From the NCBI RefSeq assembly GCF_024666595.1, contig NZ_CP088296.1, positions 992,001 through 1,056,000 on the forward strand: DNA of 64,000 nucleotides, in the 5' to 3' direction. A program made the translations under genes and the position numbers. The stretch comes from Sphingomonas sp. J315. GTDB taxonomy: Bacteria; Pseudomonadota; Alphaproteobacteria; Sphingomonadales; Sphingomonadaceae. Shown piece after piece: positions 9,409 to 19,604 of the stretch (the stretch's first letter is position 1; each line of letters opens with the position of its first letter). Below the pieces are notes generated by a model. It did not search any database and was not told the origin of the DNA. It saw only the letters and a list, made by a program, of their open reading frames with translations.

Positions 9409-10485
9409 ATGCGCCTGATTTCACTGGATGTGTTGCGCGGGCTGACCGTCGCAGGGATGATCCTGGTCAATTCGGCCGCAGCGATGAAATGGGGCGCGGA
9501 CGCCAATGTCGCGGAAATCCTGCTGCACAAGAGTTGGGATGGCCTGACCCTCGCCGACCTCGTCTTTCCCGGATTCCTGACGATGGTGGGGATCGCCATC
9601 CCCTTTTCGTTGCGCGATTCCGCGGAGGGGCAACAGGGCAAGGCGCTGGCACGCGCGGGGCGGCTGATCCTGCTCGGGTTGATCCTGTCCAACCTCTATT
9701 GGGCGGCCGACTTCGCCGCGCGCGAGTTTCGCGTGCTCGGCGTGCTCCAGCGGATCGGGCTGGTCTATGGTGCCTGCGCGTTGCTCTATCTCGCGTGCGG
9801 ACCGCGCGTGCGAATGGCACTGATCGCGGTCATCCTGATCGGATACTGGCCGCTCACCCTGCTTCCGGCACTCGACGGATTGCCCAACGATCTTTGGGCG
9901 CGCGGCCATAATTTCGTCGCCTCGCTCGACCGCGTCGTGCTCGGTACCCACCTCTATGTCCAGGGCCCGGAAGGCTATGATCCCGAAGGAATTCTGGGAA
10001 CGCTTCCGGCCATCGCACAGGGCCTGATCGGGGTCGCACTGGGCGAGATGCTGCGCGATCGCAGCAGTGGGCGCACCAGTGCGCTCGCCATTACGGGCGG
10101 CGCGATGGTCGCGGCTGGAGCGGCGTGGAGCCTTGCCTTTCCGATCGTCAAGGACATTTGGTCGAGCAGCTTCGTGCTGGTCACCGCCGGCATCACCACG
10201 CTGGCGCTCGCTGCGCTCCACCCACTGCTCGATCGCGAGGGGCGCGCGCCCGGATTTGCCGCCACCGCAATGATCGCATTCGGCACCAACGCGATCGCCG
10301 CCTATACGCTACACCAACTGACCGCGAGCGTGGTGACTTGGGATCTGCTGCTCATCCCGTTCCACGCGAGCCGCGCAACGCTGGGCGATCCGGTCGCATC
10401 GCTGATTCCGGTGGCAATCTACATGGTCCTGATCTGGGCTGCGATGGAGTGGCTGCGGCGCAAGAACTGGATCGTCAAGATTTGA
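9409..10485 (+). CDS. nagX: NagX-like integral membrane protein (acyltransferase_3 / heparan-alpha-glucosaminide N-acetyltransferase family)
   Basis: This is a multi-span membrane protein of 358 residues starting RLISLDVLRGLTVAGMILVN, the typical opening of the DUF1624/DUF5009 family, followed by FPGFLTMVGIAIPFSL and about ten hydrophobic segments. The ATG at 9409 follows a strong AGGGAGGGG. In proteobacterial GlcNAc regulons this family is called NagX and is suspected to move or acetylate amino sugars at the inner membrane. Its exact reaction is not settled. Here it is the first plus-strand gene of the nag cluster, sharing a regulatory region with the divergent TonB receptor. Confidence 0.8.
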   Translation: MRLISLDVLRGLTVAGMILVNSAAAMKWGADANVAEILLHKSWDGLTLADLVFPGFLTMVGIAIPFSLRDSAEGQQGKALARAGRLILLGLILSNLYWAADFAAREFRVLGVLQRIGLVYGACALLYLACGPRVRMALIAVILIGYWPLTLLPALDGLPNDLWARGHNFVASLDRVVLGTHLYVQGPEGYDPEGILGTLPAIAQGLIGVALGEMLRDRSSGRTSALAITGGAMVAAGAAWSLAFPIVKDIWSSSFVLVTAGITTLALAALHPLLDREGRAPGFAATAMIAFGTNAIAAYTLHQLTASVVTWDLLLIPFHASRATLGDPVASLIPVAIYMVLIWAAMEWLRRKNWIVKI

Positions 10486-10502
10486 ACGAGGAATACCTCT
10501 TG

Positions 10503-10533
10503 ATGAGACCAATATAACAACTATAGTACCAGA
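10503..10533. promoter_or_regulatory. Candidate GntR/NagR operator upstream of the nag catabolic operon
   Basis: ATGAGACCAAT (10503-10513) repeats exactly the 11-mer upstream of the TonB receptor. A second half-site, ACCAGA, lies at 10528-10533. The site sits 45-75 bases before the ATG at 10578 in a locally AT-rich stretch, consistent with repression of that promoter. This is inferred. Confidence 0.45.
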
Positions 10534-10577
10534 CGTCGGCGCGACATGGTTCGGCGCGTGGTAGGGAAGGGCAGGCA

Positions 10578-11622
10578 ATGGCGGGGGCAGCGGCAATGGC
10601 CGATCGCACCACCCTGATGGAGAGCGAGGCGGGCGAAGCTGCAGACGCGGTCGCGCGCATGCTCGACGCCAATCGCGCCACCTTTGCCCGGATCGCCGCG
10701 CGGCTGGTCGCGCATCCGCCCGAGACGGTCATCACCTGCGCGCGCGGATCGTCGGACCATGCTGCGACCTATGCCAAATATCTGATCGAGACGCGCACCG
10801 GCGTGCCGGTCGTGTCAGCGGCCTTGTCGGTCGCGACCCTGTTCGATGCACCGGTCGTGCCGGGCAACCGGCTGGTGATCGCCATCTCGCAATCGGGGCG
10901 CAGCCCGGACCTGCTCGCCACGGTCGCGCTGCACCGCCGCGCGGGTGCCTTTGTCGTCGCCTTGGTCAATGCCGAGGATGCGCCGCTGCGCGACCTTGCC
11001 GATGAAGTGATCGCGCTGTCCGCCGGGCCGGAGCGGTCCGTGGCGGCGACCAAATCCTATATCGCCTCGCTCGCGGCGGTTGCCGCGCTGACCGGCGCAT
11101 GGGCAAAGGACGCGACGATTGCGAACGGCGTGGCGCAGCTGCCCGACCTGCTCCGCGCTGCCTGGGCGCTCGACTGGTCGGCGGGCGTTTCGGCGCTGGC
11201 GGGCGCGGACAATCTGTTCGTGCTCGGCCGCGGCCACGGCTATGGTATCGCGCAGGAAGCCGCGCTCAAGTTCAAGGAGACCTGTGCCCTGCATGCCGAG
11301 AGTTTCAGCGCGGCGGAGGTGCGGCACGGGCCGATGGCGATCGTCGGGCGCGATTTCCATGTCCTGGCGTTCGGCGGCAGCGACCGCGCCGGGGCAAGTG
11401 TGCGGGAGACTGCCACCGAGTTTCGCGCGCGCGGCGCAAAGCTGCTGCTCGCCGATCCGGTCGCGGCCGACGCGGAGCTGCCCGCGCTGGCGGCGCATCC
11501 GGCGATCGAGCCAATCCTGATGGTGCAGAGCTTCTATGCTCTCGCCAACGCCGTCGCGCTGGCGCGTGGGCTGAACCCCCGATGCGCCGCCGCACCTGCG
11601 CAAGGTCACCGAAACCCTATGA
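10578..11622 (+). CDS. nagB-II: SIS-domain glucosamine-6-phosphate deaminase/isomerase (NagB-II type; frameshifted at 3' end)
   Basis: Two SIS domains are visible: ITCARGSSDHAATYAKYLIE with AISQSGRSPDLLATV, then FVLGRGHGYGIAQEAALKFKET with AESFSAAEVRHGP. This is the layout of the isomerase half of GlmS without the glutaminase. In GlcNAc operons such proteins convert GlcN-6-P to Fru-6-P and ammonia. The ATG at 10578 follows GGAAGGG. As read, the gene runs into nagA, but the tail after LARGLNP is out of frame. Removing one C from the run at 11576-11580 gives DAPPHLRKVTETL and a TGA that overlaps the nagA ATG, for 347 residues. The fusion is therefore judged an artefact. Confidence 0.85.
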
Positions 11623-12784
11623 TTGTCCGCATCCAGAACGGGAGCGTCGCGACTCCGGGGCAAGTCCTCGAATCCGCCGATATCGCGGTTGCGGGCGAGC
11701 GCATCGCGGCGATTGGGCCAGTCGGCAGCAGCCGCGCCGATGCGACCATCGATCTCAACGGCGGCTGGCTGCTGCCCGGCTTCATCGACTGTCAGGTCAA
11801 TGGCGGCGGCGGGGTGCTCTTCAACGACCATGCCGATCCTCAGGCAATTGCCGCGATCGGCGCGGCGCATGCCGGGTTCGGCACCACCGGCTTCCTCCCC
11901 ACGCTGATCAGCGACACCGCAGCACAGATCGCCGCCGCGCTCGACGCAGTCGATGCAGCGATCGTACAGGGGGTGCCGGGCGTCGTCGGCATCCATATCG
12001 AGGGGCCGTTCATCAACGAGGCGAAGCGCGGCATCCATGAGGCGCACCGCATCCGCCGGCTCGACCGCGATACGCTTGCGCTGCTCACCGCGCCGCGCCG
12101 TGGGCGAGTAATGCTGACGCTGGCACCCGAGCAATGCGCGCCGGAGGATATCGCCACGCTCACTCGCCACGGGGTGATCGTCAGCGCCGGGCATAGCGAC
12201 GCAACCTATGACGAGGCGACGCGCGCGATCGGCGCGGGGCTGTCGGGTGTCACGCATCTGTTCAACGCGATGTCGCCGCTGCACCACCGCGCGCCGGGGC
12301 TGGTCGGCGCGGCGCTCGATCGGACATCTGGTGCGGGCTGATCGTCGACGACGCGCATCTCCACCCGGCAGCGGTGCGGATTGCGGTCAAGGCCAAGGGC
12401 GTCGATCGGCTGATGCTGGTCACGGATGCGATGCCGACCGTCGGCACCGCCGCGACCGAATTCGTGCTGCAAGGCAAGCGCATCACCGTGCGCGACGGCG
12501 TGTGCGTGTTCAGCGACGGCACGCTGGCGGGCACCCATCTCGACATGGCGTCGGCGCTGCGCAACACGGTGGAGGTGACCGGTCTGTCCGTCCCCGATGC
12601 CGCGAAGATGGCGAGCACGACTGCTGCCCGATTCCTGTCGATCGCCGGGGATCGGGGCGCGCTCGCCGCCGGGCTGCGTGCCGACTGGGTTTGCCTCGAC
12701 CGCGACCTCCGGCCGACCGGCACCTGGATCGGCGGCGTTCCGGTTGGCGCTGATACTCCTGCGCGCCAGCGCATTTCCCAATAG
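11619..12784 (+). CDS. nagA: N-acetylglucosamine-6-phosphate deacetylase (frameshifted)
   Basis: This enzyme hydrolyses GlcNAc-6-P to GlcN-6-P and acetate in the cytosol. It starts at an ATG overlapping the preceding TGA. Visible motifs are GFIDCQVNGGGG, GIHIEGPFIN, SAGHSDATYDEA (metal-site histidine) and THLFNAMSPLHHRAPG, then in another frame LMLVTDAMPTVG (catalytic aspartate region). The break is at 12322-12323, where one G is missing; adding it gives ALDRDIWCGLIVDDAHLHP and a 388-residue protein of normal NagA length. As printed, translation ends at 12341. Neighbours supply the substrate (PTS) and remove the product (SIS deaminase). Confidence 0.87.
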
Positions 12785-12803
12785 CGAAAGGACCAGCGGC
12801 ACG

Positions 12804-15290
12804 ATGGCGCTGATCATCACCTCGCCGCTCCGGGGTTGGGCCGCCCCGCTCGATTCGGTTCCCGATCCCGTATTCGCGGAACGGATGATGGGCGACGGGG
12901 TCGCGATCCACCCGCTCGACGACATTGTCTGCGCGCCCTGCGACGGCGAGATCGTGACGCTGCACGAATCCGCGCACGCCGTGTCGCTGCGCAGCGACGA
13001 GGGCGTCGAACTGCTGATCCATATCGGGCTGGAGACCGTCGCGCTGAAGGGGCGCGGCTTCACCCCGCTGGTGACTCCCGGCACGCGCGTGCTGCGCGGC
13101 GATCCGCTGATCCGGTTCGACCTCGACGCCGTCGCGCTCGCCGCCGCGAGCCTGATCACCCCGATCGTAGTCACCAATTCCGATGGGTTCACGATCACCC
13201 GCCGCATCGTCGATCGCGCGGTCGGTGCGTGCGAGGAACTCATGGCGCTCGTGCCGGTCGCACCGGTGCAGCGCCGCTGGTCGGACGACGGGACGGTAGT
13301 CGCGCAAACGGTGACATTGCGCCTGCCCCACGGCATCCACGCCCGTCCCGCTGCCCGGCTCGCCGAGTGCGCGCGCGCCTTCGAGGGAGACGTCCACCTG
13401 GTGCTCGGCGACAAGCGCGGCAACGCGCGCAGCCCGGTAGCGTTGCTCGCGCTTGGCACAAGGCTGGGTGACAACGTGACGATCGAGGCACGCGGCAACG
13501 ACGCGGAGCGCGCACTCGCGGCGACGGTCGCGCTCCTCGAAACCGATATGGGAGAGGGCGCTTCCGGCGCTGCGCCCGCCCCGATGGCCGCGACACTGCT
13601 TGAGCCCGGGCAGATTGGCGGGGTGATTGCGTCGCCTGGCCTTGCGATGGGGCCGGTCGTGCGGATCGACCGTGCCGCCATCGCCGTCCAACGCGAGGGT
13701 AAGGGGGTCGAGGTCGAGCGCGAAGCGCTTGGCAAGGCACGGGCGAGCGTTGCCGGGCACATCGCAGCGCGCGCCGCGTCGGGTAGCACACAGGTGGCGG
13801 CGGTGATGACCGCGCATCTCGCCCTGCTCGACGACCCTGGCCTCGCCTCCGCAGCTGATGCGCGGATCGCCGAGGGCGCCAGCGCGGGCTTCGCCTGGCG
13901 TGGCGCGGTGCACGACCAGATCGACGCATTGCGCGCGACCGGGAACGCCCATCTGGCCGAGCGGATCGACGACCTGATCGATATCGAGCGGCAGGTGCTC
14001 GGTGTACTGACCGGGGCGCGGGCCGATGCGGAGGATGCGCCGCCCGGGGCGATCCTGGTCGCGGACGATCTGCTCCCTTCCCAACTGGTGACGCTTGCCG
14101 AATCCCGCCCCGCGGGCCTGTGCCTCGCGCGCGGCGGGCCGACCTCACATGTCGCGATCCTGTGCGCCGGCATGGGGCTTCCCGCGCTGGTCGCGATGGG
14201 CGACGCGCTGGATGCGGCGACGCCCGGCGTGACACTGCTGCTCGATGCCGAGACCGGCTGCGCGACGGTTGCGCCATGCGACACAGAGAGCGTCGCCTTT
14301 GCCGCACGGATCGCGACGCGCAACGCCCGACGCGACGCCGCGCGCGCGTCTGCCACCGATCGTTGCCACACCGCCGATGGCATGCGGATCGAGCTGTTCG
14401 CCAATCTCGGCAGCGTCGAGGACGCACGCGCCGCAGCCGCGCAGGGGGCCGAGGGTTCAGGGCTGGTGCGCAGCGAATTCCTGTTCCTCGGTCGCGATTC
14501 CGCGCCGTCGGAGGATGAGCAGCACGCCGCGTATCAGGGGATTGCCGACGCACTGCCCGGTCTGCCGGTGATCGTCCGCCTGCTCGATATCGGCGGCGAC
14601 AAGCCCGCCGCCTACCTCCCCTTCGCAGTGGAGGAAAATCCGGCTCTGGGCCAGCGCGGGATCCGGGTCGGCCTCGCGCATCCCGATCTGCTCGACACCC
14701 AGTTGCGCGCGATCCTGCGCGTCCAGCCGGTCGGCCAGTGCCGCATCATGCTGCCGATGGTGGCGAGCGTTGGCGAGATCGTCGCGGTGCGCACGATCGT
14801 CGACCGGCTGCGCGGCGAACTGGGCATCGCAGAACGCGTCGAGATCGGGGTAATGGTCGAAACCCCGGCGGCGGCGATCACTGCCGACCTGCTCGCGGTA
14901 CAAGCGGATTTCCTGTCGATCGGGACCAACGACCTCAGCCAATATGTGCTGGCGATGGATCGCGGCAATCCGGCGGTGGCGGCGCAGGTCGATCCGCTGC
15001 ACCCCGCCGTGCTGCGCATGATCGCCGAGACCTGTCGTCGCGGCAACGGTGCCGGACGCTGGGTCGGGGTGTGCGGAGGCCTTGCCTCCGATCCGCTCGC
15101 GGTGCCGATCCTGATCGGGCTGGGCGCGACCGAATTGTCGGTGGTGCCCGGCTTCGTCGCCGAGGCCAAGGCGATCGTCCGCGCACTTACGCTGAAGCAG
15201 GCGCAGGCGCATGCCCACGCCGCGCTCGACTGCAGCTCGGCCGGAGAAGTCCGCGCGCTCGTCCGCGCCTTTGCGGAGACCATTCGATGA
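12804..15290 (+). CDS. nagF: PTS multiphosphoryl transfer protein, EIIA(Glc)-HPr-EI fusion
   Basis: This 828-residue cytosolic protein carries three phosphotransfer modules in order: an EIIA(Glc)-like domain with the active histidine H73 in LLIHIGLETV, an HPr domain with H179 in PHGIHARPA, and enzyme I with H449 in GGPTSHVAI, followed by RSEFLFLGRD, LLDIGGDKPA, NDLSQYVLAMDRGNP and the CGGLASDP cysteine of the PEP-binding domain. It can thus pass phosphate from PEP to the EIIB domain of the next gene by itself. The ATG at 12804 follows GAAAGG. The longer in-frame upstream start lies inside nagA. Its TGA overlaps the nagE ATG. Confidence 0.92.
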   Translation: MALIITSPLRGWAAPLDSVPDPVFAERMMGDGVAIHPLDDIVCAPCDGEIVTLHESAHAVSLRSDEGVELLIHIGLETVALKGRGFTPLVTPGTRVLRGDPLIRFDLDAVALAAASLITPIVVTNSDGFTITRRIVDRAVGACEELMALVPVAPVQRRWSDDGTVVAQTVTLRLPHGIHARPAARLAECARAFEGDVHLVLGDKRGNARSPVALLALGTRLGDNVTIEARGNDAERALAATVALLETDMGEGASGAAPAPMAATLLEPGQIGGVIASPGLAMGPVVRIDRAAIAVQREGKGVEVEREALGKARASVAGHIAARAASGSTQVAAVMTAHLALLDDPGLASAADARIAEGASAGFAWRGAVHDQIDALRATGNAHLAERIDDLIDIERQVLGVLTGARADAEDAPPGAILVADDLLPSQLVTLAESRPAGLCLARGGPTSHVAILCAGMGLPALVAMGDALDAATPGVTLLLDAETGCATVAPCDTESVAFAARIATRNARRDAARASATDRCHTADGMRIELFANLGSVEDARAAAAQGAEGSGLVRSEFLFLGRDSAPSEDEQHAAYQGIADALPGLPVIVRLLDIGGDKPAAYLPFAVEENPALGQRGIRVGLAHPDLLDTQLRAILRVQPVGQCRIMLPMVASVGEIVAVRTIVDRLRGELGIAERVEIGVMVETPAAAITADLLAVQADFLSIGTNDLSQYVLAMDRGNPAVAAQVDPLHPAVLRMIAETCRRGNGAGRWVGVCGGLASDPLAVPILIGLGATELSVVPGFVAEAKAIVRALTLKQAQAHAHAALDCSSAGEVRALVRAFAETIR

Positions 15291-16966
15291 AGAAAATCCT
15301 CGAAGCGCTCCAGCCGCTCGGCCGCGCGCTGATGCTGCCGATTGCGGTGCTGCCGATCGCGGGCCTGTTGCTGCGCATCGGCCAGCCCGATCTGCTCGAC
15401 ATCGCCTTCATCTCGGCGGCGGGTGCCGCAATCTTCGAAAATCTCGGCATCCTGTTCGCGATCGGCGTGGCGACGGGCTTCGCGCGCGACGGCAATGGCG
15501 CGGCGGCGCTGGCGGGGATCACCTGCTACCTCACCACGATGACCGGCGCGCAGACCTTCCTTGTCGCGCCGGCGGACGTTGGCGCGGGCCTGCCCGAAGC
15601 CGCAGCGGCGCTGGCGAACAAGACCTGGGTGACGGGCCAGATCGACCGGCTGGAGGTGCCGATCGGCATCCTGTCGGGCCTGATTGGCGGCAAATTCTAC
15701 AACCGGTTCGCGACCATCGCATTGCCCGAATATCTCGCCTTTTTCGGCGGCCGCCGTTTCGTCCCGATCGCGGCGGGCATTGCCGGTCTCGGCCTCGCCG
15801 CGTTGGTCGGCGGGCTGCATCCGCAGATCAGCAGCGGGATGGACGGGGTCAGCCGCGGCGTGGTGGGGTCGGGCGAATTCGGGCTGTTCGCCTATGGCGT
15901 GCTCAACCGGCTGCTGATCGTCACGGGGCTGCATCACATCATCAACAATATCGCCTGGTTCGTGATCGGCGATTTCGGCAGCGTCACCGGCGATCTGCGC
16001 CGCTTCTTCGCCGGGGACGACAGCGCGGGCGCGTTCATGTCCGGCTTCTTCCCGGTGATGATGTTCGGCCTGCCCGCCGCCTGCCTCGCTATGTACCACG
16101 AAGCACGGCCCGAGCGTCGCAAGGCGGTCGGTGGCATGTTGTTCAGCCTCGCCTTCACCAGCTTCCTGACCGGCGTGACCGAGCCGATCGAGTTCAGCTT
16201 CATGTTCCTCGCGCCGTTGCTCTACGCGATCCATGCCGTGCTCACCGGCCTGTCGATGGCGCTGATGCACATGCTCGGCGTCAAGCTGGGGTTCGGCTTC
16301 TCCGCCGGGCTGTTCGACTATGTGCTGAACTTCAAGCTGTCGACCCAGCCGTGGCTGCTGCTGCCGGTCGGGGCCGTCTATGCATTGCTCTATTACGGTC
16401 TGTTCCGCTTCTTCATCCGCAAGCTCGACCTGGCGACCCCGGGGCGCGAGCGCGAAACAGCCTCGGCCGCGAGCGCAGCGGTCGAAGGCGAACGCGGCGC
16501 GCAGTTTGTCGCGGCGCTGGGTGGCGCGGACAATCTCACCAGCATCGATGCCTGTACCACGCGGCTGCGGCTGATCGTCGCCGACCAGAATGCGATCGAC
16601 GATGCCGCGCTGACCGCTCTGGGCGCACGCGGGATCATCCGCCCCTCGGCCAATGCCACGCAGGTCGTGCTCGGGCCGCTTGCCGACCTGATCGCGGAGG
16701 AAATTCGTGGGGCGTTGGGCACGCGGCATCTCGCCTCGCCAGATGGACAAAGCCCGGCACAACCCGCGACGCCGAAATCAGCGCTCAGCGCGGCGCTGGT
16801 GGAAGCGCTGGGGGGTGCGTCGAACATCATCGGCTGTCAGTCACTGCAAGATCGACTGCGGATTGAGGTCGCGGCGTCGGAATGCGTCGACACCTCCGCC
16901 CTGGCCAGCGCGACTCGCGGCGCGATCCAGCCCGAAGCGAGGGTTTTTCACCTACTGCTCAAGTGA
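15287..16966 (+). CDS. nagE: PTS N-acetylglucosamine permease EIIC-EIIB with an additional C-terminal EIIB-like domain
   Basis: The EIIC membrane part (residues ~1-385) begins LGRALMLPIAVLPIAGLLLR and contains GLHHIINNIAWF and FLTGVTEPIEFSFMF, typical of glucose/GlcNAc permeases. An EIIB domain follows with its phosphocysteine C423 in IDACTTRLRL. Unusually, a linker of ~45 residues leads to a second, shorter EIIB-like segment (ALVEALGGASNIIGCQSLQDRL, quoted here in two parts as ALVEALGGASNI and IGCQSLQDRL) with C517. The 559-residue total exceeds the usual IICB length. It translocates and phosphorylates GlcNAc to GlcNAc-6-P. The ATGA overlap with nagF indicates coupling. Confidence 0.9.
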   Translation: MKKILEALQPLGRALMLPIAVLPIAGLLLRIGQPDLLDIAFISAAGAAIFENLGILFAIGVATGFARDGNGAAALAGITCYLTTMTGAQTFLVAPADVGAGLPEAAAALANKTWVTGQIDRLEVPIGILSGLIGGKFYNRFATIALPEYLAFFGGRRFVPIAAGIAGLGLAALVGGLHPQISSGMDGVSRGVVGSGEFGLFAYGVLNRLLIVTGLHHIINNIAWFVIGDFGSVTGDLRRFFAGDDSAGAFMSGFFPVMMFGLPAACLAMYHEARPERRKAVGGMLFSLAFTSFLTGVTEPIEFSFMFLAPLLYAIHAVLTGLSMALMHMLGVKLGFGFSAGLFDYVLNFKLSTQPWLLLPVGAVYALLYYGLFRFFIRKLDLATPGRERETASAASAAVEGERGAQFVAALGGADNLTSIDACTTRLRLIVADQNAIDDAALTALGARGIIRPSANATQVVLGPLADLIAEEIRGALGTRHLASPDGQSPAQPATPKSALSAALVEALGGASNIIGCQSLQDRLRIEVAASECVDTSALASATRGAIQPEARVFHLLLK

Positions 16967-17166
16967 GTGGTGGAGGGTTCGATCCAGGGGTCCTGACATT
17001 CCGAGCCAATAGTGGGCCACCTTTGCTGGACGAAAGACCGCTTCTTCCATGCTGCGGCCACCCAAAAGTGGACAAGTGTCGGCCCAAGTGCTGCCGGGCT
17101 GATTCTGCCACTAGCTGCGGGGCGACATCGCGAGATTCGGAATATGGTCGGCTTCGCCCCCCGCAA

Positions 17167-19583
17167 TCAATCGGGCAGGGCGTATGCGATCATGGCGTCG
17201 CCGATGGGCGTCTCCATGAAGTGATGCCCCCAGCCATGATGACCAGATACTGCTTGCCGTTGACCTCATAGACTGATGGCGTCGCCTGCCCTCCAGCAGG
17301 AAGTGTATCCTGCCACAGCGTCTCGCCGGTCCGGATATCGATCGCGCGGACCAGATTGTCGGTCGCGGCGGCGATGAAGATGAGCCCGCCCGCAGTGACG
17401 ACGGCACCGCCATTGTTCGGGGTGCCGATATTGACCGGCAGCATCGAGGGGATGCCCCAGGGGCCGTTGCGCCGCGCTGTCCCGAATGGGCGGTCCCAGA
17501 TCGTCCTGCCGGTGCGCATGTCGATCGCGCGGATGCCGCCATAGGGCGGTCGCTTGCAGAGCAGACCGGTGAGGGGCAGGCGCCAGCCGGGATTGACCGC
17601 GATGGCATAAGGGGTCCCGGCCTGAGGGTCTTGCGACCCGTGTCCGCTGTCGCCCATGTCGCCGCCGCGCGCCGTCTCTTCGCCGCGCGGCGCGGGGAAG
17701 CCTTGCCGTTCAGCCTCAGCCCGTGGGACCAGCCGGTTATAGTTGGGCATGTCGTTATAGTTGGCGACGATCACGCCCCGGACGGGATCGACTGCAATAC
17801 CGCCCCAGTCGGTGCCACCATTATAGCCCGGATATTGAACGAAACGCCGGTCAGCCGTGGGCGGGGTATAGGGGCCATCATAGGCCGCTCGCTTGAACTG
17901 AATACGACAGACCATCTGGTCGATCGGCGACATACCCCACATGTCGCGTTCCTCGAGCGCGGGGAAGGCGAGCGTGTGATAGCTCGAAAAGGGTTGGGTC
18001 GGACTGCGAAGCTGCGGCTCTACCCCGGTCCGGGGCACCGCGCGCTCCTGTACCGGAAACAGTGGGCGACCTGTCCGCCGGTCGAGAACGTACATGTCTC
18101 CCTGCTTGCTCGGCAGGATCAGTGCCGGGACGACGCCGCTGGCACTTGGAAAATCGACGAGCGTTGCCTGCGCGCCGAGATCATAGTCCCACACATCGCG
18201 GCGCACCGTCTGAAACCGCCAGCGCGGCTTGCCGGTCGTGACATCGAGCGCGACGAGCGAAGTCGAGAATGCATTTTCCTGCGGGCTGCGGCTACCCGAC
18301 CAGTAATCGACCGCGCTGTTGCCCATCGGCAGATAGCCGAGGCCCAGCGCCTCATCGCCGCTCGCAATCGTCCACATGTTCGGAGTGCCGCGCGCATATT
18401 CCTGACCATCGGGCGGCAGGCCGGTCCGGTCGGGATGCACCATGTCCCATGCCCAGCGCAATTCGCCGGTGATCGCGTCAAAGCCCTGGATCACGCCCGA
18501 AGGCGCGCTGCGCTTCTGACCGTCGAGCACCTGATGCCCCGTCACGATCACACCGCGTACGATGGTCGGCGGCGAGGTGATCGAAACCATGCCCGGCTCG
18601 ACCGCGCCCATGCCGCGCTTGATATCGACCGCGCCATTGGTGCCGAAGCCGGAGCAGGGCTTTCCGGTACGCGCATCGACCGCGATCAGGCGACCGTCGA
18701 GCGTGCCCTCGATCACCCGCGCGGCGCATTCAGCGTCAGCGGAAGCGTTGGGCGCGGCATAGTAAGCAACGCCACGACAGGCTGCTGTGTAAGGGATCCA
18801 GTCGTCCGAAACCTGCGGATCATAGCGCCAGCGCTGCTTGCCCGTGGCGGGGTCGAGAGCGATCAGGATGTTGGTGGCCGAGCAGAGATAGAGCGTGTCG
18901 CCGACCTTGAGTGGCGTGGTCTCCGCGCCATATTTGCTGTCCTTCGGATCGCCCTCCGGCATGTCACCGGTGTGGTAAACCCAGGCACGTGCGAGCTTGC
19001 CGACATTCTCCGGCGTGATTTGTCCCAGCGGGGAGTAGCGTTGCGCAGCATAGGTGCCGCCATAGGCGGGCCAGTCGGTGCCGACGCGCATCGGCGATGG
19101 GTCGGCGACGCTCGAGGCGATGACGCCGGGAAAGCTGCCCGGATCGCTGCGATTGACGCGGGAGATCGCGAGGCCAGCAATTACAAGGCTGAGCAGTGCG
19201 AGGCCGGACGCGCCGATCGAGATGCGCCATCGATAGCCACCCAGCACGGGCAAGGTCAGCAGGACGGGTACGAGCAGGATCGTTGGACCGACCGCGAAGG
19301 GGATGAGACCCCAGCCATCCAGACCGGCCTCGAACAAGCCCCACAGGATCGACAGCGCCCATGTCGCGACGTAGGTCCAGACGCCCAGGACATGTCCGCG
19401 GACCAGCAATATCCCCGATGCGAGGAGCCCGATGCCCGCAATCAGATAATAGGGTGAACCGCCGAGGAGGGCGAGCCAGGCACCCCCGATCGCGAGCACG
19501 GAACCGACGATGGCTAGGATGGCACCCACGACAGCCGCATAGAGCGAACGGACGCGGGGACGGGCGGCGGCGTGATCCAGCAT
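17167..19583 (-). CDS. Membrane-bound PQQ-dependent glucose/quinate/shikimate-type dehydrogenase (frameshifted near C-terminus)
   Basis: Residues 1-~135 contain four to five membrane segments. The rest is a periplasmic beta-propeller with quinoprotein repeats such as WPAYGGTYAAQRYSPL, ALDPATGKQRWRYDP, MYVLDRRTGRPLFP and AIDIRTGETLWQ. Such enzymes oxidise aldoses or polyols in the periplasm and feed electrons to ubiquinone. The ATG at 19583 follows AGGAGGG. One G is missing at 17226-17227. With it, the tail reads VIMAGGHHFMETPIGDAM to a TGA at 17167 and 805 residues, the usual family ending. As printed the protein ends prematurely in ITSWRRPSATP. It is divergent from the ctaG-cox operon across a shared EcfG-like promoter. 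No PQQ synthesis genes are in the window. Confidence 0.88.
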
Positions 19584-19604
19584 GCTGTCCCTCCTGTTGC
19601 AAAG

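Noticed and set aside
10578..12341. SIS-NagA fusion enzyme
   Set aside because: Junction residues are nonsense; deleting one C restores two standard genes with an ATGA overlap.
12510..14084. 524-residue minus-strand frame and overlapping ones at 12206-14553
   Set aside because: Antisense to the EIIA-HPr-EI fusion, which has all phosphorylation histidines.
17631..19457. 608-residue plus-strand reading frame
   Set aside because: Antisense to the PQQ dehydrogenase; no ribosome-binding site or domain.
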